DNA of 64,000 bases from Gemmatimonadaceae bacterium (GTDB taxonomy: Bacteria; Gemmatimonadota; Gemmatimonadetes; Gemmatimonadales; Gemmatimonadaceae), in the NCBI GenBank assembly GCA_036003045.1, contig DASYSS010000052.1, positions 62,001-126,000 on the forward strand. The letters run 5' to 3'. The position numbers were made by a program, and so were the translations under genes. Shown piece after piece: positions 8,647-16,279 of the stretch. Within the stretch, counting starts at the first letter, position 1, and each line of letters opens with the position of its first letter. A model generated the notes under the pieces. That model had not been told where the DNA came from. It ran no database searches and saw only the letters and a program-made list of their open reading frames with translations.

Positions 8647-9861
8647 ATGACAGCCGTTCCGTTCACGATCGACGTTCCTCAAGCGGTTCTCGACGATCTG
8701 CAACGCCGCCTTCAGGCGACCCGGTGGATCGACGACCTCAACGATCCCGGCTGGAGCCACGGGCTCAGCATTCCGTACATGCGCGAGCTCGTCGCTTACT
8801 GGCACAGCGCCTTCGACTGGCGAGCGCAAGAGGACTCGCTGAATGGTTTCCCGAACTTCCGTACCGACGTGAAGGGCGGGCAGATCATTCATTTCATTCA
8901 CGAACAGGGAAAAGGGCCCGATCCGCTGCCGATCATTCTCACGCACGGATTTCCCGATTCGGTGCTCCGGTTCGCCAAGCTCATTCCGATGCTGGCCGAC
9001 CCCGCCGCGTACGGCGGCGATCCCGCCGACGCGTTTCACGTCGTCGCGCCGAGCCTCCCAGGATACGGATTCTCCGACAAGCCGCATGACGGCACATCGC
9101 TATTTCAAGTCGGCGACATGTGGCACGACCTCATGACGCGCGTGCTCGGCTACGACCACTACGTCGCCCACGGCGGCGATTGGGGAAGCACGATCACCGA
9201 TTTTCTCGCGCGCGATCACAGCGACGCGGTGTTGGCGATTCACCTCACCGACGTTCCGTTCTATCACGCCCTCGCCGGGGCGCCCACTGATCCGAGTCGC
9301 GCCGAGCGGGACTATCTCGACTTCGTCGCGAAGTTTCAGCCGAGCCAAGGAGCGTACGCGTTCGTTCAGGGCGCGCAGCCCCAGGTCGTGGCGACGGGCC
9401 TGAACGACTCGCCGGCCGGACTGGCCGCGTGGATCGTCGAGAAGTTTCGTCGTTGGAGCGACTGCGACGGCGACGTCGAACGCGCGTTCACCAAGGACGA
9501 ACTGCTCGCCAACGTCATGCTGTACTGGGTCACGCAGACGATCAACTCGTCGTTCCTTCCGTACTACGATGTGACTCAAGCCGGAGCGATGACCTGGCTA
9601 CGCCAGAAGTTGAATGAATGGAAGGGCTCGGACGAAGTGCCGGCGGCGTTCGCGATGTTCCCGAAAGATCTTTCCAGCCCGCCGCGCGAATGGGCGGCAC
9701 GGTTCTACAACGTTCAGCGTTGGACACCGATGCCGCACGGCGGCCATTTCGCGGCGCTCGAGGAGCCGGACCTCCTCGCAAACGACCTCCGCACCTTCTT
9801 TCGGCCATTTCGCGGCATGATGGCCGCGATGCGAAGCGAATTGTTCAAGAGCGGAGACTGA
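8647..9861 (+). CDS. Epoxide hydrolase (microsomal type, alpha/beta fold)
   Basis: 404 residues. The N-terminal EHN lid domain (VPQAVLDDLQRRLQATRW, WRAQEDSLNGFPNF) is followed by the hydrolase core with LTHGFPDS (oxyanion loop), nucleophile Asp178 in AHGGDWGS, and the catalytic His in MPHGGHFAALEEP. This architecture opens epoxides to diols through a covalent ester with the Asp. There is no signal peptide, so it is probably cytoplasmic. ATG 8647 was chosen because it immediately precedes conserved sequence; an in-frame start at 8581 would add 22 unlikely residues. Confidence 0.9.
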   Translation: MTAVPFTIDVPQAVLDDLQRRLQATRWIDDLNDPGWSHGLSIPYMRELVAYWHSAFDWRAQEDSLNGFPNFRTDVKGGQIIHFIHEQGKGPDPLPIILTHGFPDSVLRFAKLIPMLADPAAYGGDPADAFHVVAPSLPGYGFSDKPHDGTSLFQVGDMWHDLMTRVLGYDHYVAHGGDWGSTITDFLARDHSDAVLAIHLTDVPFYHALAGAPTDPSRAERDYLDFVAKFQPSQGAYAFVQGAQPQVVATGLNDSPAGLAAWIVEKFRRWSDCDGDVERAFTKDELLANVMLYWVTQTINSSFLPYYDVTQAGAMTWLRQKLNEWKGSDEVPAAFAMFPKDLSSPPREWAARFYNVQRWTPMPHGGHFAALEEPDLLANDLRTFFRPFRGMMAAMRSELFKSGD

Positions 9862-9875
9862 CGCTCTCGGGTTAC

Positions 9876-9985
9876 CGGGAAACCGGGTACCGGGATACCG
9901 GAACGGCGAGACCAGGTGAACCGATGATGAGGCTCCGTCGTGTCACGCACTCCCGGTATCCCGGTGCCCGGCTCCCGGTTTCCCG
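9876..9985. repeat. Imperfect inverted repeat of CCGGGATACC-type units
   Basis: The left arm (9876-9901) is built of CCGGGAAACC, CCGGGTACC and CCGGGATACCGG. The right arm (9952-9984) is its reverse complement with one extra short unit. About 50 bases separate them, so the transcript could form a long hairpin between the epoxide hydrolase and RDD genes. The outer flank of the left arm is shared with the repeat after the DinB gene. Confidence 0.7.
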
Positions 9986-10017
9986 CTAGTCGTTAACAAC
10001 GATTTGTATCTTGCAGC

Positions 10018-10422
10018 ATGAGCACCGCAATGCCGGTCCGCCTGCAGCTCGCGACGCGATGGCAGCGTTTCGTGGGCCAGATGATCGACAGCGCATTCGG
10101 CGGCATTCCGCTCGCGCTCACGCCGGCGATCATGGGCTTCAACCCGGTGCTCGGAGCCATCTGGGGAAAGGCTGCCTGGGTCTGGATGGCGCTCTACTTG
10201 GCCTTCGGCGACGGGCTGCACGGCGGACAGAGCTTTGCCAAGCAATGGCTCGGCATGCGCGTCGTCGATGCAGACACCGGCGCGCCGTGCGGCTGGGGCG
10301 ATTCGTTCATCCGCAACGTCTTCTCGATCCTCGGCCCGATCGACGCGCTGTTCATCTTCGGCGAAGAGCATCAGCGTTTGGGCGACAAGGCCGCGGGAAC
10401 GGTCGTGATCGTGGCAGATTAG
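10018..10422 (+). CDS. RDD family membrane protein
   Basis: 134 residues with three predicted membrane segments. The N-terminal TRWQRFVGQMIDSAFGGIPL matches the RDD-domain opening, with Q-M-I-D in place of the usual R-x-x-D-D. The C-terminal GEEHQRLGDKAAGTVVIVAD is the characteristic RDD ending. RDD proteins are inner-membrane proteins of mostly unknown function, some linked to ion tolerance. It is a single gene downstream of an inverted repeat. Confidence 0.8.
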   Translation: MSTAMPVRLQLATRWQRFVGQMIDSAFGGIPLALTPAIMGFNPVLGAIWGKAAWVWMALYLAFGDGLHGGQSFAKQWLGMRVVDADTGAPCGWGDSFIRNVFSILGPIDALFIFGEEHQRLGDKAAGTVVIVAD

Positions 10423-10508
10423 CGGTTCCCCGGCCCCCCGGGCCCGCGGCTCAGCGGCCATTGCCTCAACACTTGATGTAGTGACCGGATCGTTGTATCG
10501 TGCCGAGC

Positions 10509-10859
10509 ATGACGACCCGCGAACTCGACCTACTGCAGGGCACGCTCGACGTGCTCGTGCTGCGCGCGCTGTCCTGGGGACCGATGCACGGATACGGCGT
10601 CGCGCGATTCATTCGTGACGGATCGGCCGGCAGCTTCAAGGTGCTCGACGGGGCGCTCTACACGTCGCTGCATCGCATGGAAGAGCGCGGCTGGGTGTCG
10701 TCGGAATGGGGCAGCTCCGACAAAAAGAAGCGCGCCAAGTTCTACCGGCTGACCGCGGGCGGCCGACGCGCGCTGCGTGCGGAGACGGAATCGTGGAACG
10801 ACTACGCGGCGGCGGTCGCGCGGGTGATGGTCGCCGTTCCGGCGGTCGCCGAGTCATGA
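10509..10859 (+). CDS. PadR family transcriptional regulator
   Basis: 116 residues with the PadR winged helix: LLQGTLDVLVLRALSWGPMHGYGVARFI, then the wing DGALYTSLHRMEERGWVSSEWG and KKKRAKFYRLTAGGRRAL. ATG 10509 is preferred to a GTG at 10500. Its stop overlaps the start of the permease gene (ATGA at 10856-10859), so the two are co-translated. In related genomes such PadR proteins sit directly in front of ADOP permeases and presumably repress them; the effector is unknown. Confidence 0.9.
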   Translation: MTTRELDLLQGTLDVLVLRALSWGPMHGYGVARFIRDGSAGSFKVLDGALYTSLHRMEERGWVSSEWGSSDKKKRAKFYRLTAGGRRALRAETESWNDYAAAVARVMVAVPAVAES

Positions 10860-13564
10860 CCGCGTCGCGCTGGTATCGCTACCTGCGCTTCTGGCGCCGC
10901 GACGTCCGCGCGGACATCGACGACGAGCTGCACTTCCACTTCGAAGCGCGCATCGAGGAGCTGACCTCGAGCGGGATGTCGCCCCGCGAGGCGCGTGCGC
11001 GGGCGATCGCCGAATTCGGCGACGTCGACGAAGTGCGCCGTGGGTTGCGCGAGATCGACGATCGCCTCGCTCGCCGCCGCGACCGGCTCGAGTGGTTCGA
11101 CGCGCTGCGACAGGACGTCGTCTACTCGCTTCGATCGCTGCGTCGCGCCCCCGCGGTGTCGCTCACGATCATCGTGACGCTTGCACTCGGACTCGGCGTG
11201 AACGCGGCGATGTTCTCGTTGCTCGACGCGATCTTCGTGCGGCCGCCGGCGGGAGTGGTGAGGCCGGCGGAAATACGCCGGCTCTGGAGCGAGCGGCGAT
11301 TCTCGAGCGGCAGACAGTTTTGGTCCGGATTCGACTACGCGTCCTACGACGCGATGCTGGCCTCACTCGGCGACAAGGCTGATCTCTTCTCGTACACGCC
11401 TCCGTGGCCAATCTCGATGGGCATCGGCGAGGATCCGCCGAAGGCGGAGGTGAGCAGCGCGAACGCCAACTACTTCCGCGTGCTCGGCATTCGGCCGGCG
11501 ATGGGACGCTTCTACACCGCCGAGGAAGATCGCGTCGATGCACCGGCCGCGGTCGTGGTGGTGAGCGATGCATTCTGGCGCCGGCGGTTGGACGCGGATC
11601 CCAAGGTCGTTGGACGATCGATCGAATTGCTCGAAGACCGATATGGCAAGCCTCTACTTCGGCCCTACACGATCATCGGAGTTACGCCACCACGATTTAC
11701 CGGCATCGATCTGGATGCCGCGGAAGTTTGGCGACCGATCGGTTCCGGTCTCCCGCAGGGAAAGGCGCCATGGTACCGCAGTCCGTTCGTAAACGGCTTT
11801 CAAGTCGTGATGCGTATGTCGCCGGACGCGCGCGAAGGTGAGCTTGCTCAACGGGCGACAAACCGGCTGCGCGCAGGGGACGTCGGCTATAGAAAAGACT
11901 CGACTACGGTGGCGGTCTTCGGCGCGATCGTCGCGGCGCGTGGGCCCGGAAAGCTCGATAGCAGCGTACAAGTCGCGACGCGGCTCGGTGGCGTCGCGAT
12001 CATCGTGCTGATCGTGGCGTGCGCGAACATCGTGAACCTGCTTCTCGCGCGGGCCGTGCGTCGCCGCCGAGAGATCGCAATCCGGCTCACGCTCGGCGTG
12101 TCGCGATCGCGGCTCGTGAGGCTGCTTGTCACTGAGAGCATCCTGTTGGCACTCGCCGCGGCGGCCGCCGCGGCGATCGCCGCGCTCTGGGGCGGAACAC
12201 TTCTTCGTCACCTGCTGACTCCCGAGATTCATTGGGCCGATTCGCCGTTGAACCCGCGCGTGCTGACATTCGCTGGTCTCGCGGCAATCACGTCAGGATT
12301 CATCGCCGGCCTCGTGCCCGCGCTGCAAACGCTCTCGCCGGATTTGACGAATGCCCTCAAGGCGGGAGCGCGCGAAGGGACGTCGCGCCCGTCGCGACTT
12401 CGGTCGTCGCTCATCGTGGTGCAGGCAGCGCTGTCCGTTGTGCTCGTCGTCGGCGCGGCGCTTTTCGTAAGAAGCCTGTCGAACGTCGAATCCTTCGACA
12501 TCGGCTATACCGTGAATCGTCTCGCCTTCGTTCGGCTCGCCAACGCCGCTCTCGACAGCACGGCGAAACGAGTGCAGTCCGATCGTTTGCTGGCGATGCG
12601 GGAGCGCTTCGAGAGAATTCCCGGCGTCGAACGAGTCGCCTACACGTCGAGTCGGCCGATCTACGCCATCCAGTTCATGGACTACGCGCCCGACGCCGAT
12701 ACACTCGCGCACAAGAAACCGCCCGGGATCTACACGGCCGTCTCCGCTGGATTCTTCGCCGCGACTGGGACGCGGTTGCTCCGCGGCCACGACTTTTCGC
12801 CGTCGCCCGGGCCGAGTGATCCCTACGGTGTGGTCGTGAATCAGGCCATGGCCGAGGCGCTCTGGCCGCACGAGGATCCCATCGGCCGGTGCATCCGCTT
12901 CGAGAAATCGCCGGTGTGCGCGACGGTGATCGGGGTCGCTCAGACGGCGATGCTCACGGAAGTCAGAGAGGATCCATCGCCGCACATGTACGTCCAATTG
13001 GACCACATGCCGTTCCGCGGCTGGGGCGTCGGCGACATCGTCCTGCGCGTCGATCCAAGCCGCACGACCGCCGTGCTCAACGAAATGCGGTCGATGCTGC
13101 GCAACGAATTTCCAAACGTCTACTCGCGCTCGACGACGATGGCCGCGTCGATGGAACCCGAGTATCGCCCGTGGCGACTCGGCGCGACGCTGTTCACGCT
13201 GTTCGGATTGCTCGCCCTCGTCGTCGCGGGGGTTGGTGTGTACAGCAGCGTGTCGTACGGCGTGAGCCAACGCACGCACGAGTTCGGCGTGCGCGCGGCG
13301 CTGGGCGCGACGACGAGCAACGTGCTGTCTCAGGTGCTCGGCGAAGGCCTTCGCACGGTCGCAATCGGCGTCGCCGTCGGTGTCGCGCTCGCGCTCGCCG
13401 CGGGTCGATTGGTCGCGTCGCTCCTCTACGGCGTCAAGGCAAACGATCCCGGCGCGATGACGATCGCCGCGATCGCCCTGCTTTCAATCGCCGCGGTCGC
13501 GTCGCTCGTTCCCGCATGGCGCGCCGCCAAGGCCGATCCGGTCGAAGCCTTGCGCGCCGAGTAG
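10856..13564 (+). CDS. ADOP-type ABC transporter permease (MacB/FtsX-like)
   Basis: 902 residues. A soluble prefix domain (DDELHFHFEARIEELTSSGM, EARARAIAEFGDVDEVRRGL) precedes the first membrane helix near residue 100. Two MacB-core/FtsX units follow; the first ends with LLARAVRRRREIAIRLTLGV and the second with YGVSQRTHEFGVRAALGA. The end (VPAWRAAKADPVEALRAE) is canonical. It has no ATPase domain, as is usual for these duplicated orphan permeases. The likely role is mechanotransmission or export with an ATPase encoded elsewhere; substrate unknown. It overlaps padR by four bases. Confidence 0.9.
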   Translation: MTASRWYRYLRFWRRDVRADIDDELHFHFEARIEELTSSGMSPREARARAIAEFGDVDEVRRGLREIDDRLARRRDRLEWFDALRQDVVYSLRSLRRAPAVSLTIIVTLALGLGVNAAMFSLLDAIFVRPPAGVVRPAEIRRLWSERRFSSGRQFWSGFDYASYDAMLASLGDKADLFSYTPPWPISMGIGEDPPKAEVSSANANYFRVLGIRPAMGRFYTAEEDRVDAPAAVVVVSDAFWRRRLDADPKVVGRSIELLEDRYGKPLLRPYTIIGVTPPRFTGIDLDAAEVWRPIGSGLPQGKAPWYRSPFVNGFQVVMRMSPDAREGELAQRATNRLRAGDVGYRKDSTTVAVFGAIVAARGPGKLDSSVQVATRLGGVAIIVLIVACANIVNLLLARAVRRRREIAIRLTLGVSRSRLVRLLVTESILLALAAAAAAAIAALWGGTLLRHLLTPEIHWADSPLNPRVLTFAGLAAITSGFIAGLVPALQTLSPDLTNALKAGAREGTSRPSRLRSSLIVVQAALSVVLVVGAALFVRSLSNVESFDIGYTVNRLAFVRLANAALDSTAKRVQSDRLLAMRERFERIPGVERVAYTSSRPIYAIQFMDYAPDADTLAHKKPPGIYTAVSAGFFAATGTRLLRGHDFSPSPGPSDPYGVVVNQAMAEALWPHEDPIGRCIRFEKSPVCATVIGVAQTAMLTEVREDPSPHMYVQLDHMPFRGWGVGDIVLRVDPSRTTAVLNEMRSMLRNEFPNVYSRSTTMAASMEPEYRPWRLGATLFTLFGLLALVVAGVGVYSSVSYGVSQRTHEFGVRAALGATTSNVLSQVLGEGLRTVAIGVAVGVALALAAGRLVASLLYGVKANDPGAMTIAAIALLSIAAVASLVPAWRAAKADPVEALRAE

Positions 13565-13584
13565 TCACCGGGCGCTGTGAGCGC

Positions 13585-14130
13585 TCACGATCGCCGGCGA
13601 TGGTAGTAGAAGTCGTATGTCGTCGTCCACGTCGCGCCGCCGTCGTTCGACAGCTCGCCGTGCTGGCGCACGGTGCTGTCGTTCACCGGTGTGAACGTGA
13701 GCCGCTGCAGCCGTTGCGCGGGCGCTGACGCCGCGGGTCGCGCGATCAGCGACAACGATCCGTCGTGCCACTCGCTCTCGCGATACTCGGTCACGGCGCC
13801 GCCCTGTCCCACCCAGTACTGCTGCCACTGTTTCGCAGCCGGGTTGAACGCGTTGAGACTCTTGCCGGTCGTGCCGTTCAACGCGGTCCAGTTTTCGAGC
13901 AACCCGCATCCGCCGGCCATCGACTGCACGCTGCTCGATCCCACGGCGTGGCCGTCGGGAGTTGTGACCTGCCATTCGCCGACCCAGAAGTCGAAGCGAT
14001 GCCGATCCGCGTTGCCGGCGCACGGGTTCGGCGGAGGTCCGCTGGGAGCCGAGGCCCCGGTCTGACCTGGTGCGACTCGCGCGCAGGCGACGAGAGTCGC
14101 GACGGTGATGACTCGGCTGAGTGAACGCAT
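13585..14130 (-). CDS. Exported protein of unknown function with an FDFWVGEW motif
   Basis: 181 residues. A short signal peptide ends near VAPGQT. The mature protein opens with HRFDFWVGEWQVTTPDG and contains AGGCGLLENWTALNG, LNAFNPAAKQWQQYWV and GELSNDGGATWTTTYDFYYH. This pattern of beta strands with W-x-G-x-W is seen in DUF1579-like lipocalin-type exported proteins, whose function is unknown. It is convergent with the preceding ADOP gene, whose stop is 20 bases away, and diverges from the DUF305 gene. Confidence 0.65.
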   Translation of the reverse strand: MRSLSRVITVATLVACARVAPGQTGASAPSGPPPNPCAGNADRHRFDFWVGEWQVTTPDGHAVGSSSVQSMAGGCGLLENWTALNGTTGKSLNAFNPAAKQWQQYWVGQGGAVTEYRESEWHDGSLSLIARPAASAPAQRLQRLTFTPVNDSTVRQHGELSNDGGATWTTTYDFYYHRRRS

Positions 14131-14224
14131 GCGGCCTCCCTGGTGGCGCGACGGGTCGCATTCTACGTCGCGCGGCCGGCGGAGCCATTGTTTAGGCCAA
14201 AGGCTTACAAGACTCGCGGGGTTT

Positions 14225-14268
14225 GTTAACGGGGGACGGGTTGGACGGGTGGACCGGTGGACCGGTTA
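14225..14268. repeat. GGTGGACC-type short tandem repeat
   Basis: The stretch GGGTTGGACGGGTGGACCGG followed by TGGACCGGTT consists of degenerate 8-base units. It sits in the upstream region of the DUF305 gene, about 12 bases before its start codon. The same units occur at 32.3, 46.8 and 63.2 kb. Confidence 0.7.
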
Positions 14269-14280
14269 AAATTCAGACAT

Positions 14281-14892
14281 ATGACTCGGCAACTTCGGTT
14301 TCTCGTTTGCGCTTCGACTGCTCTGGTGGTCGGCGCGTGTCGCGCCGCGGATCAGCCGGCGATGTCGATGGCGGAGATCAAGATCCCGCCGGGCGCCAAT
14401 TATACGGCGGCGGATGTCCGCTTCATGCAGGGCATGATCCACCATCACGGGCAGGCGCTGAAGATGGCGGCGATGGCGCCGACGCACGGCGCGGGGCCTT
14501 CGGTAAAGCTCCTCTGCGAGAAGATCAACGTCTCGCAGAAGGACGAGATCGCGTCGATGACGACGTGGCTCAAGGAGCGAAATCAGGCCGTCCCCGACCC
14601 GAACGATCCGCATCCGATGATGATGCCCGGGATGCTGACCGATGCGCAGCTCGCGGCACTCGACCAGGCGCGCGACACCACGTTCGACCGATTGTTTCTC
14701 ACCGACATGATCCAGCACCACGAAGGCGCGATCAAAATGGTCAAGGATCTCTTCGCGACGCCGGGTGCGGGGCAGGCATCGGAGATGTTTCGCTTCGCGT
14801 CGGACGTGGACGCGGACCAGCGAGGTGAGATTGCGCGAATGCAGGCCATGCTGGCGTCGCCGACGCACAGCGTGACCACTCCCGCTCAATAG
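14281..14892 (+). CDS. DUF305 family lipoprotein
   Basis: 203 residues with a lipobox (ALVVGAC, Cys20). The DUF305 signature is duplicated: FMQGMIHHHGQALKMAAMA and LTDMIQHHEGAIKMVKDL, each with H-H and a following Glu/Gln and Met. DUF305 proteins are ferritin-like four-helix proteins often found with copper genes; a metal-binding role is inferred. Start ATG 14281 follows the short repeat. The 3' end abuts the convergent zinc-ribbon gene with only one base between their stops. Confidence 0.85.
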   Translation: MTRQLRFLVCASTALVVGACRAADQPAMSMAEIKIPPGANYTAADVRFMQGMIHHHGQALKMAAMAPTHGAGPSVKLLCEKINVSQKDEIASMTTWLKERNQAVPDPNDPHPMMMPGMLTDAQLAALDQARDTTFDRLFLTDMIQHHEGAIKMVKDLFATPGAGQASEMFRFASDVDADQRGEIARMQAMLASPTHSVTTPAQ

Positions 14893-14893
14893 C

Positions 14894-15493
14894 TCAGCGG
14901 CGCGGCCGAGTGCCGCTCGGAACTGAAGGTGCGCCGGGCCGGGTACCGCTGGGGACCGATGGCGATCCGGGGGGTCGCGTTCCGCTCGGGACTGACGAGG
15001 GCGGAACGGGAGGCACGGCCGGTCTCACTCCGCTCGTTGCGGGCGGCATTCCGGGGCGAGTCCCGCTCGGCACGGACGGCGCACCGGGAGAGGCTGCCGC
15101 CGCGACCGACGGTGCGCTCGGCACGGCAGCTTCGCCGGTCGCGGGGGTCGTTACCTTCGCCTCGGGGACGAAGACGTCCACTGAGAAGCTGAACGAGCGC
15201 TGCTCGCCCGGCTCGAGCGCGCCGACGTTGACCACCTGTCGCGCGACCTCCTCGCCCTTTTCGTTCTTGATGGAAACGAGGACCGAGTACTCCCACGCCT
15301 GACCGACGTTGGGATGCTTCACCGCGCCCTCGAGGGACAGCGCGGAAAAGCTCGGCGCGGGGTTTGCCGCCGCGCCGGGCTCGAACTTCAGATGCTTCCT
15401 ACACGCCGGGCAACTGCTCGCGCTCTGAAGAATTACTGCCCGGCAATGCGGGCAAAGGCGAGTTGCCCCCGCCGGCGTTCGGAACGTGCTCAC
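14894..15493 (-). CDS. Zinc-ribbon protein with Pro/Ser/Gly-rich repeat tail
   Basis: 199 residues. An N-terminal four-cysteine zinc ribbon (LCPHCRAVI and SSCPACRKH) is followed by a beta-rich domain (FSALSLEGAVKHPNVGQAWE, VNVGALEPGEQRSFSF). The last 75 residues are low complexity, with repeats of PSVPSGTRPG. It starts with GTG at 15493, sharing one base with the TAG of the bactofilin gene (TAGTG), so translation is coupled. The pairing suggests a partner or accessory of the bactofilin polymer; that is inference. Confidence 0.75.
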   Translation of the reverse strand: MSTFRTPAGATRLCPHCRAVILQSASSCPACRKHLKFEPGAAANPAPSFSALSLEGAVKHPNVGQAWEYSVLVSIKNEKGEEVARQVVNVGALEPGEQRSFSFSVDVFVPEAKVTTPATGEAAVPSAPSVAAAASPGAPSVPSGTRPGMPPATSGVRPAVPPVPPSSVPSGTRPPGSPSVPSGTRPGAPSVPSGTRPRR

Positions 15494-16008
15494 TAGAGCG
15501 TGCCTGTCCCCAGCTTGAGAGCGGGTTTCGACACAACCTCGTCACCCCAGCCGAATTCCGAGCGTCCGCGCATGCGCGAGCCGGCGGCGACGGTGAGCGT
15601 GCCAGCCTTGAGGTCTCCGTTCAGGACACCCGTCTCCTGAAGCTCGACGCGCTGGGCGCTCTCGATGTTGCCCTCGACCTCACCGGCGATGACGACGGCG
15701 TTGGCTCGCACGCTTCCGGTGAGCTTGGCGCCGGCTTCGATCGTGAGGTCACCCTGGATGCTGACGTCACCCTTGAAGCGACCGGCGAGGCGCACGTTGC
15801 CGGCGCCCTCGATCTTGCCCTCAATGGTGATGTCGGCTGCAATCATGGATTCACGCGCCTCGCGCGCGGGACGGCGCATCGAGCTTGAATTAAACGAGTT
15901 GTCCATGGAGGAGTCGGGCTCTCTTCGGAAAGCTGGTTCTGGGGCGGCGGGGGCAGGAGTCATCGGGGCGTCCTTTTTCGGTGAAGTTGCGTCCTTCCAA
16001 ATCGCCAT
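15493..16008 (-). CDS. Bactofilin
   Basis: 171 residues. The bactofilin beta-helix core runs from about residue 60: IAADITIEGKIEGAGNVRLAG, then repeats such as GRFKGDVSIQGDLTIEAGAKLTG and ANAVVIAGEVEGNIESAQRV, ending TVAAGSRMRG. N- and C-terminal flanks are Pro/Ala-rich and unstructured, as usual. Bactofilins form membrane-associated filaments affecting cell shape, stalks or chromosome arrangement. ATG 16008 has a GAGGAG site upstream. It is first in a two-gene operon with the zinc-ribbon protein. Confidence 0.92.
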   Translation of the reverse strand: MAIWKDATSPKKDAPMTPAPAAPEPAFRREPDSSMDNSFNSSSMRRPAREARESMIAADITIEGKIEGAGNVRLAGRFKGDVSIQGDLTIEAGAKLTGSVRANAVVIAGEVEGNIESAQRVELQETGVLNGDLKAGTLTVAAGSRMRGRSEFGWGDEVVSKPALKLGTGTL

Positions 16009-16279
16009 TGCTCGGGGCTCCTCTAGAGATGCGGAATTGCGTGCAGAGGAATACTTGCCGATGGACGCGCCCGCCGTCAGGTGCGTCACACGAATGTGGA
16101 TTTTCTTCGACAAACCCCGGTCGGGCCCGCTACGGCAATGGTGTTTCGCCCCCCGGGATCGACAATGTAGCCGTGGTACCGCGTGCAAGCCGGACCGTCC
16201 CCGACCAAGCTCGCGGCTCACGCTCCAAGCTCTTGCTCAAGGCTAGGCTCGCTTCGCAGGTCGAGGCAACGCTGATGCG

